A DNA stretch of 64,000 nucleotides from Uloborus plumipes (Eukaryota > Arthropoda > Arachnida > Araneae > Uloboridae): NCBI GenBank assembly GCA_038373865.1, contig JAXGGA010000470.1, positions 62,001-126,000 on the forward strand, given 5' to 3'. The notes under the pieces were generated by a model. It did no database searches, was not told the DNA's origin, and worked only from the letters and a program-made list of their open reading frames with translations. Positions 34,213 to 50,664 of the stretch are shown piece by piece; position 1 is the stretch's first letter; each line of letters starts with the position of its first letter. The position numbers and the translations under genes are program-made.

Positions 34213-37200
34213 TATGGAGATACACCACTTTTACAATGAACGATACTCTTCTCTTCCAACAGAGCCAATCGGACACTAAAGCCAGCCATTGATGTCTTGT
34301 TACGTGAGATCTGCCTCTGCGCAATCTATCCACCTTGCTGTCGTTATATACTCCGTACAGGGCCATGTTTAAGGGGTGGGTTTCTGAATTGTTTAAAAGA
34401 ATTTCGAAAAATGGTTTCAATTTTATCTTTTTTTTTTTTTTTTGGTTTTTGCTGAAAAAACTTATTACATTTTTTTATTATTATCTTTTTAATTTTCATA
34501 GAAAAAGGTAATTATTATTGCTGAAGACTTGTACAAACGCCTTTATTTGCAGTATTTCTATTTATTGTGAATGCGAACATGATAACTCACAAAACAATGT
34601 AGCGTTTCCCTTCAAATTTAGAATACCTGGCGCTATCAAAAATATTAAAACTTTGCCAAACTCTACATTTAACATTTATAAGAGTCAAAAAAATATGAAT
34701 TAAAAATTAGCATGTATATGAGTACACTCATCTATTCTTTTATGTTATTGAAAGTTATTAAATATTTAACAAGGAGGGAGCTATGTTCCCTACATGCTAG
34801 AGGATTTTCTTTATTTAATAAATACATCATCTTTTACATTTGCTAAAGTTGCCCTTATAGCAACACATTTAAATAACTCTTGTAATCAACAGAATATGCG
34901 AATTAAATCTTTTATTGACCTTTCAAGAAAAATTTGTTTAGTTACAGTTTAGTTACGACCCTGACTCCATATAATTAACAGCTGAGCTAAAATGTTCCTT
35001 TCCCTTTTATATGTGATAACAGCGAGAATTTATGAATTTGTTAAAGAAATTTTATCATTTTTGAAAGACAACTTTTTTACTTTTTGTATATAACTAAAAG
35101 AACTTTGAGTACAGTAACATTTTCTACGTATATATATATACTATATGAAAAAATAATTGAATTTAAATGATCTTTTCGCGAATAAGATTAAAACTTGACG
35201 AATTTCATAGGAAACTGTAGAAAATCAAACTAGTTTTCAGGTTGTAATTGTTTTTTTTTTTTTTAAGTTTCAGTTCCGCAAATGCCTCATGAAACCTTAA
35301 TGGGATATCACGGTTTGAATTTTTCTACTGATTAGAAGTATTCATTTACTGGGTTCTCTCAATTTTTACTCTTTAAGCTCTCCAAAAACTTGAACAAGAA
35401 CCATGAAGTGCACCCAGTTTTTTCTGAACAATTACACAGATCAATAAAAATGTTTTTAATATCACATAGCAAGTAGTTCATTTCTTAAAGTCATCATGAG
35501 TTTCTAAAAATGAAATTGCGCTATAGGATCTATTCGCTATGATTAGACTACTCCTATCCGGAAAAAGAGGAGGGAGTTCGTTATAGCAGGAGTATTCGTT
35601 TTCTGCACATGATTTTTTTTTCTTATTACGGAATAATTCCATACGCTTACGAGGAAATGTCAAACATGGTAATATTAAGTATGGAAATCTGTAATTGCAT
35701 AGAAGAGACTGTTTATTTCAACCCCATAAATCTGGGAACGACTTTCCGAAAATAAATGTAAAACGAACAAAGTTAAAAATACTTAACTCTTAAAACAAAA
35801 TTTCCCAAGGAAACTAAAATTATAGTGCACAATTTTGAATCATTTCAAGATAATTTGAAGCCATCCAACATTCAAAACGTAAGGTAGTAGTCATTATTGT
35901 AAAAACATATCAATCTTCTAGTCCGTCGTTTTGCCGAGGGACTATTGCGCAATACTAGCATACATAAGAGCTCAACTCGTTTGCATGATTGCAAGTAATA
36001 GGGCAGCATTAATAGATAATTAAACTAAAATCATAGCTTAAAAGCTTCCATCACTTACCTCCGGAGCTAATTTACTTTTGCAAAGATGTCCCAGCCTTGT
36101 TTTCCTTGAGTTGATCCGTGCGTTACAGCAAGAGATGCAGGTCCCGCATAACGCCAAAAGCAGTTGTCGCGAGCAGTTGGCGATTAGTTGCATCTATTAC
36201 CAAAAACCAACAACTAGCATTGCGTGCATTGAGGAAAGGTGGTGGGTTTTTTTTTTTTTTACTAATGAGCTTTTTTTTCCCCTCTTGTGTTTCAGTGTTT
36301 TTGTTTCCGCACTTGACTGAGCATCGTGGCGTGTTGTTCCGACCTAGCATGTTGTCTAGAATTGCTTCTGAAAGTGATACTTTATCGATGCTTTTTATCG
36401 AGCGACAGATGCGTTAGGTTGCCTATCATCGACGTTGTCTCTGCTTCGATTATTAGGCGAAACTTTGTTTCTTTTGCAGCGTACCCGCATTTTTCTTGCA
36501 GTTGACGTTTGTTTGACCGTGTTCAGGGCCACCCGACGTAGGTTCTTATTTTTTATTTACCCTTAACTGGTCAGGTGGTTTTCTTTTTTCTTTTCTTTTT
36601 TTTTTTTTCTTTTTGTAGCGTAAGTGGTGAGGTAGCTAGTAACCTCAATTTTTCATTACTCGCACATTTCATCAAAATTTAGCATTTCTTAGTAGGAACA
36701 TTTCCAATGAGTTTTGAATTATTTATTTGAAAAATATATCCGAAAAAAGACCGAAAGTGGCATATTGTAGAAGTTAATTTCCGCTAACAGCGTGTATAAC
36801 GTATATCCACCCTGATGATGAAACACTTCGTGAACTTACGTCTGTTGAGTTCAGGAGACAAATTTAAAACATTCTTTTTTTTCTAAATTGAACTTCCTAT
36901 GTACCAAATAACATTGATACCATATTCGTAGCTAACTGAACAACAACTCCTCCTATCTCATGACAATTTGCATATTCATGTTTTCAGTTCAGTTCACTTA
37001 TAAACAGTGACATCTTACACTATCTAAATATGCAAATAAATACTTTTAACTAAATGCATGATTGAAAAAAAAATAATTCTAACAGGTATGCGGAAGTGGA
37101 AGGAAAATAATCGACTCCGACACCTGGAGTTTTAGAGCTTTCGAAACAACAACTTTGTTCTTATTTCAAAATATTTACAAGTGATTAGGAGCGAGCTCTG

Positions 37201-39616
37201 GGTTGTTCCGGATGACTTTTAACATAAACCAAACAGAGAACTGCAATAATTTTTAATGGCACATTTAAAATTTTTAAATTTAAAAGCAATAAGCCACTAA
37301 TTTATTAACACCAAACATCTAAAAATGCACCATATGTGACAAACAATGCAATTATTTAAGATAAATACGGGGAAAACAGTATTTTAACGTTTCGACAAAA
37401 TTTATTAAAAACGTGGGGAGAAACAGGAAATTGACAAAACTTCTACGCATTTGTGGAAACGAAGAACTTACATCACAAACCTCAAATTGTTTGCCCCAAT
37501 GGCACCTTTTCCGTATTACCAATTATCTGAACTAAAAAAAAAAAAAATTAAATAATTCGTTAAAAATCTTTAAAAATTGCATTTTTTCCAAATTTCAACG
37601 TAATTACGGCAGATCAAGAAATTAACCAAAAAATTTCAAATTTTTTATGTGCACTTTGTTACTCCAATGACACCTTTTCCGCAATACCCATCATTGGGGG
37701 GGGGGGGAGTCATTTTCGCCGCCCCTCCCTACTGTAGTCTTAAAAAATGAAGGTTCCTTTTTTAAATTAAAATTGGCGAAGTAATATAAACTGACTTTTT
37801 TTACCTGATAAAAGTCCGTCAACCATAACATACTTCATAAAAAGATGTGCGTTCCCCCTAATATTTTCAACAACTACGGCACTGGGCGTAGTAATGAAGC
37901 ATTTTCGGGAAACAAGCTGCTTGTTTTGTTATTTCTTCCCTTCTCTCAGTGACTAAAAAGCAAAATTTTTGTTATGGAGAATTAAGATAGATGATAAAAG
38001 ATATAGGGACAGTATGTTTTTATATCCAAATGCTTATACTTCTTTTTGCATTGAAAAAGGGATTCCTTGAAGCCCCGAAACACGTGTATATGCAGTAAAT
38101 TATTTATTTCTTTTACCTACGTTGTTTACTTCTGTTACTTTGTTATACAAAGGTAATTAATCATTCGATACAAGGATATGCCTGATATAAAAAGTGTTCA
38201 GGCAGTCCTGCATTGAGAAAAAAAAAGGAAGAAAATAAATAAATAAATAAATAAAAGAAAGGAGAAAAATCAACTTTATGCATAATTCTTTTTTTTTTAA
38301 ACTTTGTTCCTTGTCTCTCTCTCTCTCTTTTAAAAAAAAAAAAATTAAAACCTCAGTATTAGTACTGCTCTACATGTGCACCTTCCGTTGTCCTCAGAAG
38401 ATCTATCTACACAATTTTCGAAAAGTAGGAACATTTCTTGTGATTTTAGTTTTTTATTTATGTAAATACAACTATAAAACAGTACTATAAGCGCCATACA
38501 TTTACAAAGAGCCGTACGTCTAAACATTACAAAACGTTTGACAGCTGACATAAAATTATTGCTAAGGGGTAAAACACCCCACCTACAAGTTTACCTACGA
38601 ATTAAAAGTCGAAGAGTCTATTTTCTGCAAACAAAATATGCTTAAAGAATCCAACAAATCCAAACTTCGAAGATCTTCCCCTCTAATTTCAAGCTGAAAA
38701 TGTTCTTCTTAAATCTGAATTTTGCAAAGCCACACCCACCCTAAAAGGTGTTTAACGTTGACTGAGATCAAAGGTTTTCAGACTCTTCTGTCATTGTGCC
38801 AACAACGTTACAATTTCTCTAATCAGTCTTATTTAAGAAGTTTTCTTAAAGGTTACAGTGCTGCATAGGATTTTCTTTCTGCTTTTTCTATTCAAAACCT
38901 TTTGCATTGTCAGCTACGAAATCTGTTCCTTGTGTGTGAATGTGGTGTGCTTTTATCACATTAACCTCTCTTTTCGTTAACCTGTGTCACCTCATTTTAC
39001 ACGCTTTGTCTTGGCACTCAGCTTTCTCTACGCGAACCTTTTCTTTCCTAATTCTCTAACTCTGGCCCCTGAACATTATTTAACGCTCGTTTAATGCATT
39101 TTTTATTTTGTTATTATTATTATTATTATTACTTTTTTTTGGTTGAACCGATAACAGTCAAAACCATTTCCGATTTCTTATCATTTAAAATGTATCAGTT
39201 TTCGCGATTGCGAATGAACATACATTAAAATGTGAAATTTCTGATTGCATATATCCCATTCCCCTTTCTTAAGTGGAATGGTTCCCGAGTACTAAGGCGC
39301 GGTTTCCACGGACGGACAATAATCACATATTTTTCATTCAAGTGAAACAACATGTCTTTTAACTTATAGCAAGCAAACGGATGTTTTTAGCTCAAATGTG
39401 GAAGCAAGCATTTTTGTTTCGCAAGCGTTATTCAGTAACAACTACAATGTTACAACTACTACTACAGATGCCATATGGCGCCCTTTATGGATGAAAGGCT
39501 TGTCATAACGATAGTACACTTAGGGGCAGAATACTGACTTACAGAGGTCACGTATTCCTAAAATAAAGTAAAGACAAAGTAGAATGTATCAGAAGTAAGT
39601 TGGTAAAGGGTCAAAC
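34213..39616. other. no gene recognised
   Basis: 5.4 kb, AT-rich, with homopolymers and a G-run at 37697. Short frames near 36.1 kb and 38.3 kb overlap on both strands. ACTACGGCACTG at 37874 resembles a lone hAT end. Confidence 0.45.
38233..38254. repeat. (AAAT)n microsatellite
   Basis: About five AAAT units, followed at 38311-38330 by a short CT tract and poly-A. Confidence 0.9.
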
Positions 39617-39820
39617 GCTGCCTCCTTGTCCCGCACGGTACGCTCATATATTTCATTGAAAAGTAGTGATTTTAAAGGGCAATGAGCAAAGCTTTCTGTC
39701 TAAGAAATCCCACACCGGTTTGTGATTTCTTAACCAACAAAGTTTCATTCATTACCTTTTAAAATCACTACTTTTTAATAAAATTCATGAGCGTCACGTG
39801 CTGGACAAGATGGCGACTTT
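39617..39820. mobile_element. palindromic MITE, ~90-bp arms
   Basis: Left arm from about CCTCCTTGTCCCGCACGGTA is inverted in the right arm ending near TCACGTGCTGGACAAGATGG. AAAAGTAGTGATTTTAAA and its inverse are shared. The centre is near CACACCGGTTTGTG (39714). Confidence 0.65.
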
Positions 39821-40009
39821 TTCTTGAAATGGCTCTAAATAGTTTAAAATAACTAATATACAAAAGTTGCCAAAAGTGTAGAAAACTAGACGACATGACT
39901 AAAGGTTAAAGTCAGTAACCACAGCATGTAGTCTTCAAATTGCTCGAATTTAGTCATATAATGCCGGTCAGCCCTGAATAAACTAAAAAGAAAAAAATCG
40001 TGGGAATCG

Positions 40010-40325
40010 ACCAGAATATCATTGGACTGTTCAAAATTTTTTTAGTATCAGCCGTAACACTAACAATGGAGCTTTTGGTCCGGAGAAGAACCTTTTACTC
40101 GATAAAGACCGCTTCGCTTGAAACTCAGTTATGCATAACGTCAGTTAGACATCTTCACTGTAATGCTGGTGCGACGCTTCAATTCAGTCGGTTTGTTATT
40201 GAAACTGCGGTGAAATACTGTGCTTCGTTGGATTGTATCAACAGTTGAGTAATAAAATACTTTGTACAGTAACAACGGATGTTTATTTCATATTAGACTT
40301 GTATTTAAAGATTCTCACGGGAAAA
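40010..40325. repeat. distant, diverged copy of the 17-22 kb tandem monomer
   Basis: GCTTGAAACTCAGTTATGCA, CATCTTCACTGTAATGCTGG and the following GTGAAATACTGTGC and AACAGTTGAGT match the second half of the array monomer (for example 18265-18400). The 82-codon frame here is a by-product. Confidence 0.55.
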
Positions 40326-41093
40326 ATACAAGTCTGCTTAAAAATCACCTATTTTTAATCGCTATTCTTAATTATGTTTTCATTCTATCGCCTTTTTTTT
40401 TAACGACTCAAAGTTGAAGAGATATATTTGAAACAATGAATATTAATTGTACTAAAGGCGTGAAAAATGTCGATTTATTTATTTTGTCTTTGAAGTTTTC
40501 GACTCAAGTGGTAAATGACTGCAATGTAGTGCTCAAGTCCAGAGCTGGCATTAGAAAAAAAAAATGGGTGAGAAAATCTCACAGTTGAAATTACAGTGAA
40601 AGTTTAAAAAATAAAGTGCCGTTAAGACACATCTTTAGTACGTTTATAAGACTCTCCCTCGTTGCTTTTCTTTTCTTTCTCTCTCTCTCTATTCTTTTCT
40701 TTTCTTCTTTTTTAAATTTTTTTTTGATATCGATATGTAGAAAAATAATATAAATAAAAAAAATTAAAAAAAGAAAATTTTTTAACTTCGTTTCTTATTC
40801 AATAGAATCAAATCATTTACAGTCTTAACGAAAAGTAATATAAATTAATAGCTAAAGTGCCGATGAATATTCTTTTTATCATTTTAATTCCATTTTTTTT
40901 AGTTTAATTAATCGAAATATAAAACTTCTCACTACTGTTAATTACTTTTCACCCCAAATTAACTTAGTAATAAATTCATTGACATTTTCAAATTCTGCAA
41001 AAATAGCCTACACTGCACTTAAAATTTAAATATAATTTGAATTATTAATGTAATTGACTTTATTATTAATTTTTGTGAGATTGGGGGAGCGCG

Positions 41094-41101
41094 TGACGTC
41101 A
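41094..41101. promoter_or_regulatory. CRE-type palindrome TGACGTCA (1 of 3)
   Basis: Perfect TGACGTCA within GCGTGACGTCATTC. Sites of this kind bind CREB/ATF-type bZIP proteins. Two more lie at 41408-41415 and 42542-42549, bracketing the tandem repeat. Confidence 0.3.
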
Positions 41102-41407
41102 TTCATTGAGTCGAAAGATTGGAGCGTCTTACAAGACAAATCGGACCTTCGCATTGTTGATGGGTGCTTGCAAAAAATTTTTTCTTGATGTTATTCATTA
41201 GAGAGGTAACTAGATGGGGGCGGAAGGGGCTAGTGTCCCGAGGGCCTGATTATACGGACGCTAAACTAACGAACTATTGAACAAATGTATATTTTTGTAC
41301 AATATTTTTGTATGTGTATTGTACAATAAATTCCCATTTTTAAGCGAAAGGTAGGGTGAAAGCGTGCTTTCGATCTAACGCGGAGCGCGGAGGAAGGACT
41401 CAATGCG

Positions 41408-41415
41408 TGACGTCA
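41408..41415. promoter_or_regulatory. CRE-type palindrome TGACGTCA (2 of 3)
   Basis: Within ATGCGTGACGTCACTAAAAC, close in context to the site at 41094. Confidence 0.3.
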
Positions 41416-41542
41416 CTAAAACCACCCGGGGAGAGAAAGTTACCAATAATTCGTGACGGCCCCGGGTCCCCCTTGTACTAAAAGCCTTATTGGAAAATCC
41501 CAATGCTAGAAAAAATTAAAAAGTCAATACACACAGAAAAAA

Positions 41543-42500
41543 AACTCTCTAATTTTAAGATGAAAATGTCACAGCGAAGATCGCAATGCGTTGCACTAGC
41601 AAAAAAAAGCTTTTTTTTTCTTCTAACTATAACACAGGTTTGAGGAATTCAATACTATTGCATAGATTTAAAAAATTCAAACTTGCAACACATTGTTTTA
41701 ACAATAAGTAAGCAATTAAGAAAATAAAAATCCGTACAAAAATCTCTTTAATTCAATATCGGTAAACAAAGCAATTTACCAGTTCATATAGCCTTATTAA
41801 TATCGCATTTGCAAATTCTATTCGAGAAAGTTTATAATATATATTGAATATTTTACTCAGACAGCTGTTTTAGTTTCCCGTACTTTCATTAAAGTTTCCC
41901 TCGTACCAAATGCCCTCACTGTAAAACCTCAATGCGAGGGAGAAATTGAAGGCCAATACGGGAGGGAAAATATACTTATAACTCTATTCTAGTCCTGAAA
42001 TGTTCAGTTCTAGTTCATCACGGTGATCGAAATGTATAGCACAAGCAGTTTTTTTTTTTTTGCACCTATATTATAGGATTGCAAAAATCAAAACTATTTC
42101 ATAAGTTCTGTTAAAAGTTGGCAATTAAGTTAAACAAAACCAAGCAAGAATAACTGCATTAAAAAATATATATTTTAAATTTTGATTAACAAAATAATTT
42201 ACGATTCCATATAGCTATTAGTATATTTTACTTGCAAATTACATTTATTATAGCAATAGTACAAAAGCAATTTTTCTTCATTATCAACAGAAAAAAGAAT
42301 TTACGAGTTCATATAACCTTATTAATATTTATCTATTGAATATGTTACCCAGACAGATGTTTTAGCTTTCCGTAGGCAACAGCCTCACTGATAAACCTTT
42401 TCGCGAGAGAAAAATGAAAGGCCGAAACCAAAGAAAAAAAACTTTCAACTCTCTTTTGAAATGCGGTGAAGATCGCAATGTGCTGCACGAGCCGAAACGA
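41543..42500. repeat. tandem repeat, units ~440-470 bp, 2+ copies
   Basis: AACTCTCT/AACTCTAT starts at 41543, 41980 and 42447. Each is followed by a (GA)AGATCGCAATG-like block, and the two full units later share CAGACAG(C/A)TGTTTTAG and CCTCACTG(T/A)(A)AAACC. The third unit is only a start. The function is unknown. Confidence 0.65.
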
Positions 42501-42541
42501 ATTTTTTCTCACGGACAGCTGCAGTCCACGAGAACTCGAAG

Positions 42542-42549
42542 TGACGTCA
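42542..42549. promoter_or_regulatory. CRE-type palindrome TGACGTCA (3 of 3)
   Basis: Extended palindrome GTGACGTCAC in a GC-rich patch (42470-42600) at the right end of the tandem repeat. Confidence 0.3.
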
Positions 42550-42599
42550 CCTCACGAATGCGTGATCGATGGGCGATCGCCCCGAAACCAGAACGGATC

Positions 42600-44279
42600 C
42601 CTTTTTAATTAGAACCCATGGGGAATTCGGAGAAATGATTAAAAGTTTTTTTTTTATTCATCCCTTCATGGAGCTATATAAAACGCGGTTTTATTTTCTG
42701 TTGTGGTGTGTTCGCTTTTTGAAAAGCAATGTAAATGAGACATTGGGAAAAATTGATCTAAAATTTTGTAACAAATTTTTCACCGTAAAATTTGTACCTC
42801 AGAGCTAGAACGAAACAAGTTCAAAAATGACAATTTTCATTTTATTACTGCAATGTATGTAGAATCGTATTCCTAATCGACCCACCACAACGTTATTCTT
42901 TTAAAGAAATTCCTTCACAATTATTTAGTAGCAGCCCTCTTCGAAATTCAGAATTTTTAATTTTTAGACCTTTTAATGAAAACTCTTTCACTAAGAACAA
43001 GTTATTTTAATTGGCAGCATTTCAAGTATTTGAAAAAAAAGGAAAAAGAAAAAGCGCTATGTGAAATGCGTCGTAATAAAATAACATTTTGCAAACTGTG
43101 CCCATTTAATGATTTGAAAATGATGATCCTGACAGAGGCGCAGTACTTATTTCTTAATTAAAAATCGAAACTAATTAAATATTGTTTGTAGCGTAACATA
43201 ACATTATCAAGCATTCATGCTCGTTAAATCATCAAATCAACAGAGTATGAATTACTAAACCAAAGTTCCGTATACATATAAACTATTTACCGAAACATTC
43301 GGGCAATGCGACGTTTTTGCATTAGTCGCTGTGCGAAAATTCATCAGTTATCTACAATCAAGACGAAAAAATAAGTTGCGAATTTCTTCTTAAACACAGT
43401 TTTATAGCCGACCTATTCGCTTTTTGCTTATCGCTATTCCAAAACATAAATTTTAAAACGCCACTGCGAAGAAAAGAGAAAATATCTTCCATTAGCTTCC
43501 ATCTCAAATGGAATCTCGTTTACAGGGCACATGATGAAGAAATAAAATATAAATTTCCCACTATCCTAGCCCTAATTTCTCCTCCTCGTGTTACGGTTCA
43601 AAAATACTCCCGGATTCCCGAAACAAACAAACATAATAAAGCACATACAGATGAACAAACTTGAATTTCTGTTCGCCATTTGGACCGAATTGATTTTAAG
43701 TTTCTCTTTCAACGTGCCCCTTTTAGTTCTTTTTCTTCTTCTTTTTTTTATTAAATAAACTATAGGAAAAAGCACGTGTCGGTATCTATACATATAGATG
43801 TTCTGAAGTTCGAAATCCCATCTTTTGCACCTTAGAAATACCAAAGATAAAAGAAGTATGAAAGTTTTTATGTTCTTTTCCTGGGGAGCAACAGGAAAGA
43901 TATGCGCCTTTGGAGAAAAGAGTAATATAAAAATTTTTAAATCTTCAAATGAAATCTTTTCGGTGACCCATTACGGAAAGACAGTTCGACAATCGGGGAT
44001 GTCTACAAACTGCTACTGCTAAAGATAGATCTTTTTAAACAAATGGACTGCGGAGGGAACATATATTTTCTGAAACCAAATCGGTGAATTTAAAAGCTTT
44101 TGTTGAGCCCAATTTTGACGATGGATTTTGGATCTTTTAAATTTGAAAATGAGTTGGACCTAATTCCGGAAATATTCAGCCCATGTCCACCCACATCAAT
44201 ATAGCATATATTGCGTGAGGCAAGTAGTATTGAGTTTCCTGAAGCTCGGGTGAAGAAAAAAGCAATGCACTTGAGACTA
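42600..44279. other. no gene recognised
   Basis: AT-rich. Frames of 61-90 codons with no family match. Confidence 0.45.
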
Positions 44280-44737
44280 CAGAAAAACCTCTTCGAGAGA
44301 TCACGTCTACAATGCGGCCATCCCTTTTAACGGCCTATTTTTCGTGGCACGGATTTTTTGTCCCATAGACCTAATGTTAAAATTCCCCCTAGCAGCGGCT
44401 ACCTATTACCCAACCCCTCTTAACGGCCACCGAGTGAGTTTGTCAATTAATTTTTTTTTTAATCTGTTCACTTCCTGTTTATGATTTTCAGCCTTTCGGC
44501 TCAAGATCAGCTTAGGGAGGTTTTATTAGCAGTTGATGGATTGCGATAATTTTGTAAAAAAAAAAATATTCACGTTTGTTTATTTGCTGGTCAGTGATCT
44601 GAATTGCAACAATCTCAAAAAGTGTTTTATACGTATTATAAAAAATTATCTCGCAATTTTAATGAAAACCCGACACCCCCTCTAAGCGGCCCAAATTTCA
44701 CATAACGAAGGGGTAGCCGCTTGGAGGGATTTTACTG
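44280..44737. mobile_element. pogo/Tigger-like MITE, decayed
   Basis: Starts CAGAAAAACCTCTTCGAGAG after TA and ends GCTTGGAGGGATTTTACTG. Repeated internal TTAACGGCC/TAAGCGGCC motifs near both ends support a single element. Right-hand TA is not conserved. No coding frame. Confidence 0.6.
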
Positions 44738-45524
44738 CATTCTCTGAAAGACTAGACATTTATGCAAATGTGAAAAGGCTTAATATTCTAAAGGATTGTT
44801 AGAGAATTCTATTGTCTTTAAAATACCAGATGAAGCTTAAAAAGTATCGAAGTTATAACACGATACATATGTAATGCGGAAGTTTTCTAACTTTTAATTT
44901 TTACGTTCTCATTACCAAAAATAGTTATGTCTAGATCTGAAATTGTTTTAATTAGTGCTTTGAAATCACTTTTGTTTCGAATTTAGCAACATTCAACCGT
45001 TGTTGGGGTTGTGTCTCATCATATTACGCAATTAGTTTTGCAGTAGATTGCGTTCAATTGCAATTTCCAAATGATTTTATATTTTTATCCTTTTTACATA
45101 CGACTGAAATATCGATTCCCTTTTATTTGACCTAATTTGTTCAGATTATAAGCAGTTATTGATAATATTACTACTATATATATAATTGAGAGTTATTTGA
45201 ACTCAAAAGCAAAGAAATGCTACGTTAGTGCTCATCACAGCCTCGTCACTCAAGAAAAAAAAATCACGTAAAATTAACTTAATTAACAATGTGTTAATTT
45301 TGTTCTGTGTTAATGTACTTTTATTGAAAATTTAATGAAAATTGGTTTGAAGAAATTGGTTGAAATCTTAAAAGTGTTCCGGGAAAATTATGAAAATAGG
45401 AAAAAATAAATCTTCTTCCAGAAATAAATTAGTAACTATATCTAAACTCAGAATTGCAAAAGAAAGGGGGAAAAACAGTGATGGTGAAATTGGTAGTATT
45501 AAAAGTAATCATAATGATCATTAA

Positions 45525-45611
45525 TAAACAAGGCCGATTAATTGGCTGATTACCAACAGCCGATTAATCGGTAATAGGTAATCGGCCAATTTGCTTATCG
45601 GTGCATCCCTA
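45525..45611. mobile_element. hAT end remnant
   Basis: Ends CTTATCGGTGCATCCCTA, a common hAT terminus, and carries subterminal CCGATTAAT/CCGATTAATCGG repeats. No partner end found. Confidence 0.55.
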
Positions 45612-46326
45612 ATATTAACATTCATCCTCCTTTTCTATGTTAATGATTTGACTCAAGAGGGGCTATCCAATTATATTTAAAGTCATCAGTCTCCAATAAA
45701 ATGAATGGAATACTTATCCTTTTCAATCCATAAATGATAACCGTGACCAAATTCAGTCAATGAGATTCCTTTCGGAAGCACAGCTGCTAAATGTTCGGGT
45801 TTTGATCGTGATTTTACTTATCATTTAGACGAGAAAACAAGAATTGCTTCTTAAGGGTTAAAGCAACTTGTAAGAAACAATTGTTCTCCAGGCAGAGGCT
45901 CTGATTTGTTGTCCCTGTTGCTTCCGAAAGTGCAGTAATCAGATTCAGACAGCAAAAAGCCAACTTAACTTTCTGTACCACTCGAAATCAACTGCTATCC
46001 CCTGATGATGCGTATTTTATGAAATTCCGGCTCTTCCTTTCCTACAACAGAAGGGTAAGATACCTTTAAAAGCTGGCAACAGCTTGCACGCTGAGGAGTT
46101 CGGATATAAATGTTGCTGTGGTTTGTTGGAAATCCAGAACAGGATGCAGTTTTTCTAATGAATATATAGGTCTTTTAGTAGATAATTCTGCTATTGCGAG
46201 CTGTGAGGAATAAATGCATTATAGCTTCACGTCTTTGGCTTAATATTTCAGCGCGCTTTAAATTTACAGAAATGCTATTTCCGTTGGGTAAAGATACGGT
46301 TTCTAAACATGTATTCGTCTGCCACT

Positions 46327-50532
<4,206 letters not shown>

Positions 50533-50566
50533 GGCCCCTTATGTAGTTTAAACTACATAAGGGGCC
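50533..50566. repeat. perfect 34-bp palindrome
   Basis: GGCCCCTTATGTAGTTT followed at once by its exact reverse complement, with no loop. CTCCAG and CTGGAG flank it at a distance, so it may be the centre of a larger decayed inverted repeat. Confidence 0.9.
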
Positions 50567-50617
50567 TGTTCTGGAGCGAAACTAGCCCATTCTTTTTCGC
50601 TCGTGTGTCGAGACCCT

Positions 50618-50618
<1 letters not shown>

Positions 50619-50660
<42 letters not shown>
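50619..50660. repeat. 42-nt poly-T
   Basis: Uninterrupted T run 52 bp from the palindrome. It could be the poly-A tail of a minus-strand retroposed sequence, but I could not identify one. Confidence 0.95.

Positions 50661-50664
<4 letters not shown>

Noticed and set aside
44070..44081. IWFQ in a minus-strand reading, resembling the homeodomain recognition helix
   Set aside because: The residues before and after (...NSP-IWFQ-KIYVPS...) do not fit a homeodomain; chance match. No real homeobox was found.
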